From: Mycobacterium sp. IS-3022
GTDB taxonomy: Bacteria; Actinomycetota; Actinomycetes; Mycobacteriales; Mycobacteriaceae
Length of the DNA: 64,000 bases
Assembly: GCF_001500065.1 (NCBI RefSeq)
Contig: NZ_LQIN01000049.1
Location: 124,001 to 188,000, forward strand
Direction of reading: 5' to 3'
Part shown: positions 24,988-34,252 of the stretch, piece by piece
How positions within the stretch are numbered: position 1 is the first letter of the stretch
Layout: every line of letters begins with the position of its first letter
Notes under the pieces: model-generated
What the model was told of the DNA's origin: nothing
The model's input: only the letters and a program-made list of their open reading frames with translations
Database searches by the model: none
Program-made: the position numbers and the translations under genes

Positions 24988-26508
24988 ATGGACTCGTTGG
25001 CGAAGGCCTTTGCCGAGCGGCTGACCAGCTCTGACAACAGCCTGCACGTCTTCGACGACGGCACCTGGACCCGCCACCCCTGGCCGGAGGTGCACGCCCG
25101 GTCGGAGAACGTCGCGGACTGGCTGCTCAACGAGGAAGTCTCCGCGCTGGGGCTGGCGGGCGAACCCACCGTCGAGCTGATCGCGGCGATCCTGGGCGCC
25201 TTCCAGGCCGGCGCGGCGGTGACGATCGCGCCCAGCCCGGTGCGAGGCGCGGACGCAGACAAGTGGGCGCAGACGACGGTGGCCCGGTTCGCGGGCATGG
25301 GCGTCAGCCATGTGCTCACGGGAGGAAGTCATCTCGAGCAGCTCGCCCTCGTCGACCGCGGGCCGGTGGTGAAGGAACTGGTTTCCGTTGCGTCGCTTGC
25401 CAGATCGACGACGTTCAGGCGTCCCGACGAACCCGCCGCCGTCGCCGTGCTTCAGGGCACGGCCGGCTCGACGGGCGTTCCTCGCGCGGTGCAGCTGTCC
25501 CCGGATGCGGTGCTGGCCAACCTCCGGGGCCTCAACACCCGCATCGGGGTGTCTCCGCCCGACGTCGGTTGTTCCTGGTTGCCGCTGTATCACGACATGG
25601 GCCTGAGCTTTGTGCTGGCCGGAGCACTGGGCGGTATCGACTTGTGGCAGGCGCCGACCGCCGCATTCCAGGCCTCCCCGTTTCGCTGGTTGAACTGGCT
25701 CACCGAGAGTCGCGCCACGATCACCGCTGCACCGAACATGGCATACGGATTGATCGGAAAGTACTCGCGCCGGGTCACCGACGTCGACCTCAGCAGCATG
25801 CGGTTCGCGCTCAACGGCGGCGAACCCGTCGACTGTGAACTGACCGCCTTGTTCGCCACCGAGATGGCCCGGTTCGGGTTCTCCGCCGGTGCACTTGCGC
25901 CCTCCTACGGCTTGGCCGAATCCACCTGTGCCGTAACGGTTCCCGAGCCTGGCCGCGGCCTGATCGTCGACGAGGCCGGCCATGCGGTACTGGGCGAGCC
26001 GATCCCCGGCATGTCGGTGCGTGTCGAGCAGCGCGACGACGCGCAGGTCGGCGAGATCCAGATCCGCGGAACCTCGATGATGTCGGGCTACCGTGACGAC
26101 GCCCCGTTGGACCCCGACGAATGGTTCGCCACAGGCGATCTCGGCTACTTCGTCGACGGCGGTCTGGTGGTTTGTGGCCGCGCCAAGGAACTGATCACGG
26201 TGGCCGGGCGCAACATCTTCCCCGCCGAGGTCGAACGGGTGGCGGCCGGCGCGCCCGGCGTGCGGGACGGCGCCGTGGTGGCGGTCGGCGTGGGGGAGCG
26301 CTCCGTTAGGCCCGGCGTCGCGATCGTCGCGGAGTTCCGCGGCCCCGACGAGGCGCAGTCGCGCGCCGACCTCATCGAGCGCGTCGCATCCGAATGCGGC
26401 GTGGTACCCGCCGACGTCGTCTTCGTCCGGCCCGGCACACTACCGCGGACATCGTCGGGCAAGTTGCGGCGGCTCGAGGTCAAACGCGACCTGCTGCAGC
26501 GGTCCTGA
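24988..26508 (+). CDS. mbtM: MbtM-type long-chain fatty acyl-AMP/ACP ligase
   Basis: A 506-residue adenylate-forming enzyme. LQGTAGSTGVPRAV is the phosphate-binding loop, SWLPLYHDMGL follows, ALAPSYGLAEST is the adenine region, ATGDLGYF carries the hinge Asp and TSSGKLRRLE the catalytic Lys. It closely resembles mycobacterial MbtM (FadD33), which activates the fatty acid loaded on MbtL for acylation of mycobactin siderophores. The ATG at 24988 (MDSLAKAFAERL) matches the family start; an upstream TTG extends the frame to 24925. No other mbt gene lies nearby, and no convincing IdeR box is present upstream. Confidence 0.85.
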   Translation: MDSLAKAFAERLTSSDNSLHVFDDGTWTRHPWPEVHARSENVADWLLNEEVSALGLAGEPTVELIAAILGAFQAGAAVTIAPSPVRGADADKWAQTTVARFAGMGVSHVLTGGSHLEQLALVDRGPVVKELVSVASLARSTTFRRPDEPAAVAVLQGTAGSTGVPRAVQLSPDAVLANLRGLNTRIGVSPPDVGCSWLPLYHDMGLSFVLAGALGGIDLWQAPTAAFQASPFRWLNWLTESRATITAAPNMAYGLIGKYSRRVTDVDLSSMRFALNGGEPVDCELTALFATEMARFGFSAGALAPSYGLAESTCAVTVPEPGRGLIVDEAGHAVLGEPIPGMSVRVEQRDDAQVGEIQIRGTSMMSGYRDDAPLDPDEWFATGDLGYFVDGGLVVCGRAKELITVAGRNIFPAEVERVAAGAPGVRDGAVVAVGVGERSVRPGVAIVAEFRGPDEAQSRADLIERVASECGVVPADVVFVRPGTLPRTSSGKLRRLEVKRDLLQRS

Positions 26509-26514
26509 TCGCCG

Positions 26515-27378
26515 TCAGCCGCCCGGAGCGGGTGGCGCGGGTGGTGGGGTCTCGGTCGTTGTTGTCGTCGTCGGTGCGGTCGTGGTCGTCACGGTGGTCG
26601 TTTCCGCCGTCGTGGTCTCAATCGGCGGCGGCGGCACCACCGTCTCGGTGGTCGGGCTGATCACGGTCGTCTCCGTCACCGTCGTCGGTGTCGTCGTCGT
26701 GGTTGTCGTGGTCGTCGTTGTCGTGGTGGTGGTTCCCGACGCCGACTCGATGACACCGCACGCCACCCGTGCGCCGGCATCACCCGTGGCCAGTGTGTCC
26801 TGATCCGGACCCGGCGTGCCGTTCGGCTGGGTGTAGCGGTCGGGGATGTGTGCGAAGTTGTCCTCGTCCTGGTGGATCATCAGCGCGGTGCCCTCACCGG
26901 CCAACAGATCCGCAGCGGTGAACGCATCGGTGGTCGTGACGAGCTCTGCGGACCCGTCGGAGCGGACCTCCAGCGCGGTGAGGTCGCCGCTCGCCGGGTG
27001 GCCGGTGTGCCCCGGCGCCTGGAAGTGGCCGCCCGCCGACAGGAAATCGCCTGGCTCTCCGCCCGTGGGCGGGACCGAATTGGCTTCGCACTTGCCCACC
27101 GAATGGATGTGCAAGCCGTGGAAACCCGGGCTCAAGATGCCGCCTTCGATCGTCTCGACCGTCACCCTGGCGAAGCCGTTCGCGAAGTCCAGCGTCGCGT
27201 TGGCGACGGGTGTGCCGTCGGCCGTCTTCAGCTGTGCGTTCAGTCTCTCCGTGCCCGCGGGCGCCGCCGTGGTGCCGGGCGTCGTGGTCTGCTCGCCGGC
27301 GTCCTCCGAGCTGCAGGCGGACAGCGCGACGATCGGTGTCGCCACGGCGAGCGCCGCGATGATGATTCGGTTTGCCAT
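26515..27378 (-). CDS. sodC: Cu/Zn superoxide dismutase lipoprotein with Thr/Pro-rich tail
   Basis: A 287-residue protein. The signal peptide ends in the lipobox LSACSS (Cys22). The SOD domain spans about residues 43-212, with copper ligands in GFHGLHIHSVGKC (about 85-97), GGHFQAPGHTGHP and MIHQDEDNF, plus the disulfide pair Cys97/Cys207. Exported SodC protects mycobacteria from extracellular superoxide. The unusual part is a tail of about 70 residues after the domain: 15 consecutive threonines (216-230), then Thr/Pro/Val repeats. The Thr codons are mixed ACC/ACG/ACA. The ATG at 27378 gives a proper signal peptide. Confidence 0.9.
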   Translation of the reverse strand: MANRIIIAALAVATPIVALSACSSEDAGEQTTTPGTTAAPAGTERLNAQLKTADGTPVANATLDFANGFARVTVETIEGGILSPGFHGLHIHSVGKCEANSVPPTGGEPGDFLSAGGHFQAPGHTGHPASGDLTALEVRSDGSAELVTTTDAFTAADLLAGEGTALMIHQDEDNFAHIPDRYTQPNGTPGPDQDTLATGDAGARVACGVIESASGTTTTTTTTTTTTTTTPTTVTETTVISPTTETVVPPPPIETTTAETTTVTTTTAPTTTTTTETPPPAPPAPGG

Positions 27379-27432
27379 GGCACCCTGGTACCCGAAGAAG
27401 TGATCGACGACACATGGTCGCCGGATGACAGG

Positions 27433-28194
27433 ATGACCCGCGTGGCTGAGCGCGTCAGATTCCCGAGCTCCAGCGGACCCACGCTCGCGGGTGAGCTCGA
27501 CGTGCCCGACGGCGACGTCCGCGGGTGGGGCGTGTTCGCGCACGGCTTCACCCTCGGCAAGAACAGTCCCGCGGCCAGCCGCATCTGCAAGCAACTCGCC
27601 GGCGAGGGCATCGGCATGCTGCGCTTCGACAACCTCGGCCTCGGTGACTCCGAAGGCGATTGGAGCGACGGGTCGTTTTCGCACAAGGTGGCCGACACCG
27701 CGCGCGCCGTCGAGTTCATGAACTCCGAAGGCCGCGAGGTGCGCCTGCTGGTCGGACACTCGTTCGGCGGGTCGGCCGCCATCGCTGCGGCCCACGAGTG
27801 CCCGAGCGTCGCGGCGGTGGCCAGCATCGCGGCGCCGTCCGAGCCCGCGCACGTCGAGCGCACGTACGACGCGCTCGTGGAGCGGATCGAGGCGGAGGGG
27901 GAGGCGCCGTTTCTCATCGGCGGTAAGGCGCTGACGTTGAAGCGGCACTTCATCGAAGACGTCCGCAACGTCGATTTGCAGGAGCGCATCCGGACCCTGC
28001 GCCGCGCGCTGCTCGTCATGCATTCGCCGACCGACAACACCGTCGGCATCGAAAACGCCAGCGAGATCTTCCGCGCGGCCCGACACCCCCGCAGCTTCGT
28101 CTCACTCGAGGGCGCCGATCATCTGCTCACTGAGAAGAACCAGGCGGCCCGCGCCGCGCGCATCATCAGCGCCTGGGCCGACCCGTATCTGTGA
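27433..28194 (+). CDS. Alpha/beta-hydrolase (stand-alone relative of hydrolase-OsmC fusions)
   Basis: A 253-residue hydrolase. FAHGFTLGKN is followed by LRFDNLGLGDSEG, the nucleophile elbow VGHSFGG and MHSPTDNTVG, with DHLL near the end supplying the catalytic His. The sequence resembles the N-terminal half of bifunctional alpha/beta-hydrolase/OsmC proteins, but the OsmC half is absent and the protein ends cleanly after ADPYL. The ATG at 27433 gives family length, and sodC is divergent 54 bases away. The substrate is unknown. A symmetric hairpin follows. Confidence 0.78.
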   Translation: MTRVAERVRFPSSSGPTLAGELDVPDGDVRGWGVFAHGFTLGKNSPAASRICKQLAGEGIGMLRFDNLGLGDSEGDWSDGSFSHKVADTARAVEFMNSEGREVRLLVGHSFGGSAAIAAAHECPSVAAVASIAAPSEPAHVERTYDALVERIEAEGEAPFLIGGKALTLKRHFIEDVRNVDLQERIRTLRRALLVMHSPTDNTVGIENASEIFRAARHPRSFVSLEGADHLLTEKNQAARAARIISAWADPYL

Positions 28195-28195
28195 T

Positions 28196-28252
28196 TTGTG
28201 CACGTTTCGGAGCGCTCACCGCAGAGCGCTCACCGCTCCTGAACGTGCACAA
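28196..28252. terminator. 19-bp hairpin between convergent hydrolase and quinone-oxidoreductase genes
   Basis: The arms, 28196-28214 and 28234-28252, pair through TTGTGCACGTT/AACGTGCACAA and GGAGCG/CGCTCC with two mismatches; the loop is 19 bases. It starts 1 base after the stop at 28194 and ends 13 bases before the convergent stop at 28266, suggesting bidirectional termination. Confidence 0.6.
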
Positions 28253-28265
28253 GTCGCCGGGAAAG

Positions 28266-29237
28266 TCACCGCACCGCGACGACGACCTTGCCCTTCGCCG
28301 AGCGGTCCTCCAGCGCGGCGATCGCATCGGCGGCGCGCTCGAGTGGGAACACCTGGGGTTGCGGCGCCGACACCTTGCCGGACGCCAGCAGCGGCTCCAG
28401 CTCGGCCCACTGCTCGGCAAGGTAGTTCGGATGGGTGAACGTCCAGGCGCCCCAGCCCACGCCGACCGCGTCGACGTTGTTGAGCAGCAACCGGTTCACC
28501 TTCACGGTCGGGATCTCGCCGCCGGTGAAGCCGATCACAAGCAGCCGCCCGCCCGGGGCCAGCGAGCGCAGCGAGTCGGTGAAGCGGTCGCCACCGACCG
28601 GGTCGATGACGATGTCCACGCCGCGGCCGTCGGTCAACCCCTTCACGGCGTCCTTGAACCCGTCGGCCAGCACCACGTCGGTCGCCCCGGCGGCCCTGGC
28701 CACCTCGGCCTTGGCCTCCGTGCTCACCACCGCGATCACCCGCGACGCGCCCCACGCCGGCGCCAGCCGCAGTGTCGACGTTCCGATGCCGCCGGCCGCC
28801 CCGTGCACGAGCACGGTTTCGCCCTCGGCCAACCGGCCCCGCGTCCGCAGCGCGTGGTGCATGGTGAGGTCGTTGAACAGCAGACCCGCGCCGGCTTCGA
28901 ACGAGACGTTGTCGGGCAGCTTGAAAACGCGTTCGGCGGGCAGCGCGACGACTTCGGCCATCGCGCCGCACAGCATCGTCAGGGCGGCGACGCGGTCACC
29001 CGCCTGCACGTGCGAGCCGTTCGGGGCGCTGCGCACCACGCCCGCGACCTCACCGCCGGGCGAATACGGCAGCTCCGGCTTGTACTGATAGAGCCCGCGT
29101 GACTGCAGCACGTCGGGAAACGCGACACCGGCCGCGTGCACTTCGATGACGACCGCTCCATCACCTTCCGGTTCGTCCACCTCGACGAGCTTCGCCGCCG
29201 AAGGTCCGTCGAGGCTGGCTATCTGGATCGCACGCAT
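28266..29237 (-). CDS. Zinc-independent MDR-family NADPH:quinone oxidoreductase
   Basis: A 323-residue medium-chain dehydrogenase/reductase. The N-terminal GroES-like part contains SPGGEVAGVV, and the nucleotide-binding part has VHGAAGGIGTS. The catalytic-zinc cysteine and histidine are missing, as in the quinone oxidoreductase and enoyl/acryloyl-CoA reductase branches. It probably reduces quinones or enones with NADPH; the natural substrate is unknown. The ATG at 29237 (MRAIQI) is the standard family start. It is divergent from the hydrolase at 29354. Confidence 0.82.
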   Translation of the reverse strand: MRAIQIASLDGPSAAKLVEVDEPEGDGAVVIEVHAAGVAFPDVLQSRGLYQYKPELPYSPGGEVAGVVRSAPNGSHVQAGDRVAALTMLCGAMAEVVALPAERVFKLPDNVSFEAGAGLLFNDLTMHHALRTRGRLAEGETVLVHGAAGGIGTSTLRLAPAWGASRVIAVVSTEAKAEVARAAGATDVVLADGFKDAVKGLTDGRGVDIVIDPVGGDRFTDSLRSLAPGGRLLVIGFTGGEIPTVKVNRLLLNNVDAVGVGWGAWTFTHPNYLAEQWAELEPLLASGKVSAPQPQVFPLERAADAIAALEDRSAKGKVVVAVR

Positions 29238-29353
29238 GGCGCCTATTTAACATCTTCGAATGCCCGATATCGGCGCCGCGGTCAAGGCTGTACTGCACAC
29301 TGCTAGATAAGCTCACTTATGCGGCAACGTCGCCGCGGTCGAACGGAGCGAAG

Positions 29354-30322
29354 ATGAGTGGTGGTCCCCGCGGCCGGTCGAAGGCCCCCGTCTTCGCCGC
29401 CGCCCAGTCGCTGCCCGAGAGCCGCGCCGTCGCAGTGCGTTCCAAGGACGGCATCCGCCTGCATGCCGAGGTCTTCGGACCCGAGGACGGCTATCCGATC
29501 GTGCTGGCGCACGGAATCACGTGCGCCATCCGGGTGTGGGCACATCAGATCACCGATCTGTCGCGCGACTATCGCGTCATCGCGTTCGACCACCGCGGCC
29601 ACGGCCGCAGCGCAGTGCCGGTCCGTCGTCGCGCGTACAGCCTCGATCATCTGGCGGCCGACCTCGATTCGGTGCTCGACGCGACGCTCGCAGCGGGCGA
29701 ACGGGCGGTCATCGCCGGCCATTCGATGGGCGGCATCGCGATCACGTCGTGGGCGGAGCGGTACGCCGAGCGGGTGACCGAACGCGCGGACGCCGTCGCG
29801 CTGATCAACACCACGACCGGCGACCTGTTGCGCAACGTCCAGCTGCTGCCCGTGCCGGCGCGACTTGCCGGCGTGCGCGTGCTCACCGCCGGGGCGTTCC
29901 TGAAGACCTTCGGCGCGATGCCGCTGCCGCGCGCCGCCGCCGGCCCGAACCAGCGCTTCCTGTCGATGCTCGCGGTGGGCCACGACGCCGACCCGGCCAT
30001 CGCTGCGTTCGTCCATGAGTTGTTCCTTGCGACTGCGCCCGCCGGCCGTGGCGGCTGGGCCCATACGCTCGTCGACCACCTCGGTCCGCGACACATCGGG
30101 CTCGCCAACCTCGTGGTGCCGACGCTGGTGATCGGCAGTGAGAAGGACCGGCTGCTGCCGATCGCGTCGTCGCGCCGGATCGCCCGTGAGGCACCCAATC
30201 TGACCCAGTTCGTCGAACTGTCCGGCGGACACTGCGCAATCCTGGAACGCCCGGACGAAGTGAACAAGCATCTGCGGCTGCTGATCGACTCGGTGACCTC
30301 CGAGGGCCGCATCAGTTCCTAG
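29354..30322 (+). CDS. Alpha/beta-hydrolase (haloperoxidase-like, Hpx type)
   Basis: A 322-residue alpha/beta-hydrolase. LAHGITCAIRVW is the oxyanion segment, FDHRGHGRS follows, and the elbow GHSMGG holds the nucleophile. The acid is in VIGSEKDRL and the His in GGHCAIL. It corresponds in context and sequence to M. tuberculosis Rv3171c (annotated non-haem haloperoxidase). Halogenating activity in this fold is usually a perhydrolysis side reaction, so the true role is open. GGAGCGAAG just upstream of ATG 29354 serves as ribosome site. It converges on the amine oxidase gene. Confidence 0.8.
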   Translation: MSGGPRGRSKAPVFAAAQSLPESRAVAVRSKDGIRLHAEVFGPEDGYPIVLAHGITCAIRVWAHQITDLSRDYRVIAFDHRGHGRSAVPVRRRAYSLDHLAADLDSVLDATLAAGERAVIAGHSMGGIAITSWAERYAERVTERADAVALINTTTGDLLRNVQLLPVPARLAGVRVLTAGAFLKTFGAMPLPRAAAGPNQRFLSMLAVGHDADPAIAAFVHELFLATAPAGRGGWAHTLVDHLGPRHIGLANLVVPTLVIGSEKDRLLPIASSRRIAREAPNLTQFVELSGGHCAILERPDEVNKHLRLLIDSVTSEGRISS

Positions 30323-30337
30323 TTTCGGCCCACCGGC

Positions 30338-31699
30338 CTAACCGGTCAGGGCGCGATGCACCTCGTCCGCGGCGCGCCGGCCGGAGCGCACCGCGCCGTC
30401 GAGAAAGCCGGTCCAGGTGTCGGCGGTTTCCGTACCGGCCCAATAGATCCCGTCGACGGGCTTGCGCAACCAGGGCCCGTATGCGGTCCAGGAGCCGGGC
30501 GGCACGGCGGCCGTCGGCCCGCCTGGCGCGAATTGCTCTGCGCCCCAACAGTGATCGAGGTAGTCGATCGGTGCCAACGCGGCGTCACCGAACAACATCG
30601 CGAAGCCCGACAGCGCGCGTTCGCGGCGCCGCGCCGGCGGCAGTCGGTCGAACGAGCGGGCGTCGGTGAACCCGAGCAGGATGCCGGGGCCCTCGTCTCC
30701 CGGGCTCACGTCGAACGTGATGAACACCGGCCCTTCGTCGGAAAGGGCCTCTCCCGAGAGGCCTTTCGCGCGCCAGAACGGCGTCTCGTATGCGGCGTAG
30801 GCCTTGCTGAGATTGCCCTGCGGCCAGTGCTGCGCGAGCTTGCCGTACTCGGCGGGCAGCTCGGGCAGGAACGCGATCGCGTTGCGGTGTTCGGGCGGGA
30901 TTGCGACGACGACGGCCTTGGCGCGCACGGACCCGCGATCGGAGGTCACGGTGAGCGTGCCGTTGTTGTGCCGTTCGATGCTGCGTACCGCGGCATCGAG
31001 CACGACGCGCGAGCCCAATTCCTCGGCTATCCGTGCCGCGATCTGTTGTGTGCCATCGGGGAATCGGCTCTGTTGCGCGCCGCCCTCGACGTCGAGCATG
31101 CGGTCCAGGCCGCCGGCCGCCTTGACGTAGCGCACCGCGTGCAGCATCGACACCGCATCGGGTTCGCACCCCCAGGTGACCCTCGACATGATCGCCATCA
31201 GATCCCGTGTTCCCGCGCTGGCGTGCACCGACTTCAGCCAGCCGTCGAGCGTCTGGGAGTCCAGGCTGTGAGCGATCGTGGCCTCCCACGGCTTGTCCAC
31301 CGGCACCTTGCGGCAGACGCGTTCGAAACGCCACTGGATCCGCGACACGTCGAGCAGTTCGATGATCGACAGCCGCGGGATGGTGCTGCGATAGGACCGG
31401 ACCTTGCCCCGCCAGCGGATCAGGTTCTTGCCCTGGCTGTACGTCGGGACGGTCCGGCAGCCCAGCTCGGCCGCCAACTCGCCGACAGCGTCCTGAGTCG
31501 GCCCGACGAACGTGCCACCGAGGTCGACGGGGACACCCGCGATCGTCGCCGTCGACGACCGCCCGCCCACCCGGTCACGGCCCTCGAGCACCACGACGTC
31601 GTGGCCCAGCCGCACCAACGCCCGCGCGGCCGACAGCCCGGCGAACCCGGCGCCCACCACGACCACATCGGTGTCGGCCGGGACGGAGGAAGTGGGCAC
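30338..31699 (-). CDS. aofH: Flavin-containing monoamine oxidase (AofH type)
   Basis: A 453-residue flavoprotein amine oxidase. The FAD-binding motif VVGAGFAGLSAARAL is near the N-terminus, followed by GRDRVGGRSSTA and LGGTFVGPTQD. The C-terminal FAD site is YWAGTETADTWTGFLDGAV. It matches Rv3170 (AofH). The enzyme oxidises amines to aldehydes with hydrogen peroxide release; the substrate is not readable. The ATG at 31699 is 19 bases from the divergent LLM-class gene, so their promoters overlap. Confidence 0.85.
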   Translation of the reverse strand: MPTSSVPADTDVVVVGAGFAGLSAARALVRLGHDVVVLEGRDRVGGRSSTATIAGVPVDLGGTFVGPTQDAVGELAAELGCRTVPTYSQGKNLIRWRGKVRSYRSTIPRLSIIELLDVSRIQWRFERVCRKVPVDKPWEATIAHSLDSQTLDGWLKSVHASAGTRDLMAIMSRVTWGCEPDAVSMLHAVRYVKAAGGLDRMLDVEGGAQQSRFPDGTQQIAARIAEELGSRVVLDAAVRSIERHNNGTLTVTSDRGSVRAKAVVVAIPPEHRNAIAFLPELPAEYGKLAQHWPQGNLSKAYAAYETPFWRAKGLSGEALSDEGPVFITFDVSPGDEGPGILLGFTDARSFDRLPPARRRERALSGFAMLFGDAALAPIDYLDHCWGAEQFAPGGPTAAVPPGSWTAYGPWLRKPVDGIYWAGTETADTWTGFLDGAVRSGRRAADEVHRALTG

Positions 31700-31718
31700 G
31701 CGATTAGGCTCTCACGCC

Positions 31719-32708
31719 GTGAAGGTCATGACAGCGTTGTTCGGCCCAACCGATGCGATCGAGCGGGCGCAGCTGCTGCGCGACGCGGGTGCCAGCGGAG
31801 TGTTCACTTTCGAGGGACCGCACGACGTTTTCGCGCCGCTGACGCTGGCGTCCACCATCGACGGCCTCGACCTGATGACCAACGTGGCCATCGCGTTTCC
31901 GCGCAACCCGATTCAGCTCGCCCACCAGGCCTACGACCTTCAGCTGCTCGCCAAGGGCCGCTTCACCTTGGGCCTCGGCACGCAGGTGCGCGCGCAGGTC
32001 GAAAAACGCTACGGCGCGGCCTTCGACCGTCCGGTCGAGCGGATGAAGGAGATGGTCGGCGCGCTGCGCGCGGTGTTCGCGGCGTGGGAGACCGGCGAAC
32101 GCCTCGATTTCCGCGGTGAGTACTACCGGCACACGCTGATGACGCCGACATTCAACCCGGGACCGAACCCGTACGGAATGCCGCCGATCTATCTCGGTGC
32201 GCTGGGCCCGCGGCTGACTCGCGCCACCGCCGAGGTCGCCGACGGCCTGTTGGTGATGCCGTTCGGGACCAAACGGTTCCTACACGAGGTGACGATGCCC
32301 GCCGTGCGCAACGGGTTGGCGCAGGCGGGCAGGTCCCTCGACGACTTCGCGGTGGTCCCCGAGATCATCGTGTCCGTAGGCAGCGACGAGACGGCGCACA
32401 CGGCCGCGCGCAGGCTGCTGGCCTTCTACGGCTCCACGCCCGCCTACCGCCCGGTGCTCGACGTGCACGGCTGGGGTGAGCTGCAGCCCGAGCTCAACGC
32501 GCTGTCCAAGCAGGGGCGCTGGCAGGAGATGGGCACGCTGATCGACGACGAGGTACTGCACACCATCGCCGCGTGCGGCAGCCCGGCCGAGGTGGCCGCC
32601 CACATCCGTGACCGCGTCGAGGGAGTGTCCGACCGGATCTGCCTCTACCAGCCCGGACCCATCGCCGTCGATGCGTTGGCCGAGATCGTCGACGCGCTGG
32701 CCGCCTGA
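31719..32708 (+). CDS. TIGR03617-type F420-dependent LLM-class oxidoreductase
   Basis: A 329-residue TIM-barrel protein of the luciferase-like monooxygenase family. Signature pieces are AIAFPRNPIQLAHQAYDLQ, GRFTLGLGTQV and PPIYLGALGPRLTRATAEVADG. Mycobacteria have many such F420-dependent oxidoreductases; the substrate is unknown. The GTG at 31719 is the longest sensible start and ATG 31728 is an alternative. It is followed 40 bases later by a flavin monooxygenase gene with its own ribosome site, so an operon is likely. Confidence 0.8.
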   Translation: MKVMTALFGPTDAIERAQLLRDAGASGVFTFEGPHDVFAPLTLASTIDGLDLMTNVAIAFPRNPIQLAHQAYDLQLLAKGRFTLGLGTQVRAQVEKRYGAAFDRPVERMKEMVGALRAVFAAWETGERLDFRGEYYRHTLMTPTFNPGPNPYGMPPIYLGALGPRLTRATAEVADGLLVMPFGTKRFLHEVTMPAVRNGLAQAGRSLDDFAVVPEIIVSVGSDETAHTAARRLLAFYGSTPAYRPVLDVHGWGELQPELNALSKQGRWQEMGTLIDDEVLHTIAACGSPAEVAAHIRDRVEGVSDRICLYQPGPIAVDALAEIVDALAA

Positions 32709-32748
32709 CTCCTATCGTGGTACTCAGCAGAACCAAAGGAGTTTGCGG

Positions 32749-34227
32749 ATGGACAACCGGGTGCAGTACGCCGACGTACTGATCATCGGCGCGGGCATTT
32801 CGGGCATCGGCGCCGCCTATCGCCTGCAGGAGAAGAACCCGAACCTGAGCTACACGCTTCTCGAGCGCCGCGCCCGCATCGGCGGCACCTGGGACTTGCA
32901 CCGCTATCCGGGCATCCGATCCGACAGCGACATCTTCACGCTGAGTTACCCCTTCGAACCGTGGACGCGTCCGGAGAACGTTGCCGACGGCCCCGACATC
33001 CGCGAATACCTCACCCAGACCGCCCGCAAGCACGGCATCGACAAGCACATCCGGTTCAACACCCATGTGTTGTCCGCGGATTGGGACTCGACCACCGACA
33101 CCTGGACGGTGCAGACCGAGCAGGACGGGACGCCGACGACGTACCGCGGCCGCTTCCTGTTCTTCGGCACCGGCTACTACAACTACGACGAGCCCTACCG
33201 CCCGGATTTCCCCGGCCTCGACGAGTTCAGCGGCGAGGTGGTGCACCCTCAGCACTGGCCCGAGTCACTCGACTACGCCGGCAAGCGCATCGTCGTGATC
33301 GGCAGCGGCGCAACGGCGGTCAGCATGATCCCGTCGCTGACCGAGACGGCCGGGCATGTGACGATGCTGCAGCGGTCGCCGACGTACATGCTCTCGGGGC
33401 CGAGAGTCAATCCCGTCGTGCAGGCGATTCGCGCAGTGCTGCCGGGACGGGCCGGGTACTGGGGCGCCCGCATCTACAACACGATCTTCACCGTGTTCAT
33501 CTACGCGTTCGCCCGCGCGGCGCCCAAGCTCAGCAGGCGCTTCATCCGCCGGAACGCCAAACGCAATCTGCCGCCGGGCTATCCGGTCGACGTCCACTTC
33601 AACCCGCGTTACGACCCGTGGGATCAACGGTTGTGCGCGATGCTCGACAACGACTTCTACGAGGCGATCAACACCGGCCGCCTGGACGTGGTGACCGACC
33701 ACATCGACCACATCGACGCGTCCGGCATCGTATTGCGCTCCGGGCAGCGGATCGACGCCGACGTGATCATCACCGCCACCGGGATACAGCTGCAGGCGCT
33801 CGGCGGTGTTCATATCAGCATCGACGGCGCCGAGATCAAACCGCAGGACCGGTTCGTCTACAAGGAGCACATGCTCGAGGACGTGCCGAACCTGGCATGG
33901 TGCGTCGGCTACATCAACGCCTCATGGACGCTGCGTGCGGATCTGACCGCCCGCGCATTCGCACGGCTGGTGTCCTACATGGATTCTCACGGGTACACCC
34001 ACGCCTATCCGCATCTCGGCGACAAACCGATGCCGGAAAAGCCGGCGTGGAACATCAACGCCGGCTACGTACAACGCGCCCTGCACGCGTTGCCGAAGTC
34101 CGGAACGCACCGGCCGTGGAACGTCCGGCACAACTATGTGCTCGACGCGATCGACCACCGATTCGACCGGATCGAGGAGTCGATGGTGTTCGGGCGGGCA
34201 CCGGTCCCGGCAGCGCCAGTCGCCTGA
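32749..34227 (+). CDS. Flavin-containing Baeyer-Villiger-type monooxygenase (EthA/MymA family)
   Basis: A 492-residue class B flavoprotein monooxygenase. The FAD motif is GAGISGIGAAY. GGTWDLHRYPGIRSDSD follows. The Baeyer-Villiger fingerprint FSGEVVHPQHWP is at about 161-172. The NADPH motif VVIGSGATAV and the ATGIQLQ segment come later. It is clearly related to EthA and MymA but is a distinct paralogue. Such enzymes oxygenate ketones and thioethers and can activate thioamide prodrugs. AAAGGAG (32734-32740) precedes ATG 32749. It converges on the next gene through a hairpin. Confidence 0.87.
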   Translation: MDNRVQYADVLIIGAGISGIGAAYRLQEKNPNLSYTLLERRARIGGTWDLHRYPGIRSDSDIFTLSYPFEPWTRPENVADGPDIREYLTQTARKHGIDKHIRFNTHVLSADWDSTTDTWTVQTEQDGTPTTYRGRFLFFGTGYYNYDEPYRPDFPGLDEFSGEVVHPQHWPESLDYAGKRIVVIGSGATAVSMIPSLTETAGHVTMLQRSPTYMLSGPRVNPVVQAIRAVLPGRAGYWGARIYNTIFTVFIYAFARAAPKLSRRFIRRNAKRNLPPGYPVDVHFNPRYDPWDQRLCAMLDNDFYEAINTGRLDVVTDHIDHIDASGIVLRSGQRIDADVIITATGIQLQALGGVHISIDGAEIKPQDRFVYKEHMLEDVPNLAWCVGYINASWTLRADLTARAFARLVSYMDSHGYTHAYPHLGDKPMPEKPAWNINAGYVQRALHALPKSGTHRPWNVRHNYVLDAIDHRFDRIEESMVFGRAPVPAAPVA

Positions 34228-34252
34228 CTTTCTCGGCGCGAGACTTTCTCGG

